A DNA stretch of 5,448 bases from Methanolinea sp. SDB. Its GTDB lineage: Archaea > Halobacteriota > Methanomicrobia > Methanomicrobiales > Methanospirillaceae. The translations under genes were made by a program, and so were the position numbers. The stretch lies in NCBI GenBank assembly GCA_001412335.1, contig LKUF01000052.1:1-5448 (forward strand), in the 5' to 3' direction. The notes beneath the pieces were generated by a model that did not search any database, was not told where the DNA came from, and saw only the letters and a program-made list of their open reading frames with translations. The first letter of the stretch is position 1; each line of letters starts with the position of its first letter. Below, piece after piece: positions 5,256 through 5,448 of the stretch.

Positions 5256-5448
5256 GAAAACGCCTGGCGACGAGCACGCCGACAGAGGGTGCCTGCGGAA
5301 AGACCGGTTCATGGAGAGTGTTCCGGCCCGTGGTCGATCGGGAGAAGTGCAATGCCTGCGGGCTCTGTGCGATGTACTGCCCTGACAACGCCATAAACGA
5401 TGACCTGGAAGTCGACCTTGACTTCTGCAAGGGCTGCGGCATCTGTGC
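5252..5448 (+). CDS. porD: Pyruvate:ferredoxin oxidoreductase, delta subunit (2x[4Fe-4S] ferredoxin), 3' end missing
   Basis: From the ATG at 5252, 65 complete codons run to the right edge. After a basic N-terminus (MRKRLATSTP) comes WRVFRPVVDREKC, the typical PorD lead-in. The first cluster motif follows, C33-x2-C36-x2-C39-x3-C43-P (CNACGLCAMYCP). The second motif has started as C59-x2-C62-x2-C65 (CKGCGIC), and its last cysteine lies beyond the window. PorD is a bacterial-type ferredoxin subunit holding two [4Fe-4S] clusters that pass electrons from PorB's cluster to external ferredoxin. Family members are about 80-100 residues long, so roughly a quarter to a third is missing. The start overlaps the porG stop as ATGA. 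A further cysteine, C15, lies before the domain and is probably not a ligand. Confidence 0.9.
   Translation, partial: MRKRLATSTPTEGACGKTGSWRVFRPVVDREKCNACGLCAMYCPDNAINDDLEVDLDFCKGCGIC

Overview
The window looks like chromosomal DNA of a methanogenic archaeon, most likely of the order Methanomicrobiales. This rests on three things seen together: a four-subunit archaeal pyruvate:ferredoxin oxidoreductase, the start of a methanogen-type dihydropteroate-synthase-like protein, and AT-rich box A (TATA) promoters with little or no leader in front of otherwise GC-rich genes. The genus cannot be fixed from this sequence alone.

Layout. At the left edge a divergent gene (1-128, minus) carries the first 42 codons of a DUF6513/dihydropteroate-synthase-like protein. 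A 42-bp AT-rich gap separates it from a plus-strand PHP-domain metal-dependent phosphoesterase (171-839). That gene overlaps the tRNA pseudouridine synthase gene truA (803-1645, or from a GTG at 836). A gap of about 530 bp with no convincing gene follows. Its first half holds diverged direct repeats, one of which includes the 3' end of truA. Its second half is AT-rich, can fold, and ends in a promoter-like stretch with a dyad. Next comes a small YkgJ-type cysteine-cluster protein (2173-2658). A promoter gap of 79 bp then leads into porB-porA-porG-porD (2738 to past the right edge). These four genes overlap by 7, 1 and 4 bases and have good internal ribosome binding sites.

How the genes work together. 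The por genes encode the beta (TPP and Fe-S), alpha, gamma and delta (two-cluster ferredoxin) subunits of one enzyme that interconverts pyruvate with acetyl-CoA plus CO2 using ferredoxin. In a methanogen this is the main route from acetyl-CoA into biosynthesis. TruA and the PHP protein form a separate, probably housekeeping pair. The YkgJ-like protein may bind a metal or Fe-S cluster, and its position before por is suggestive only.

No mobile element, CRISPR array, rRNA or tRNA was found. The least explained part is 1646-2172, where the repeats and possible RNA folds are the best candidates for something undescribed. The coding regions look ordinary.
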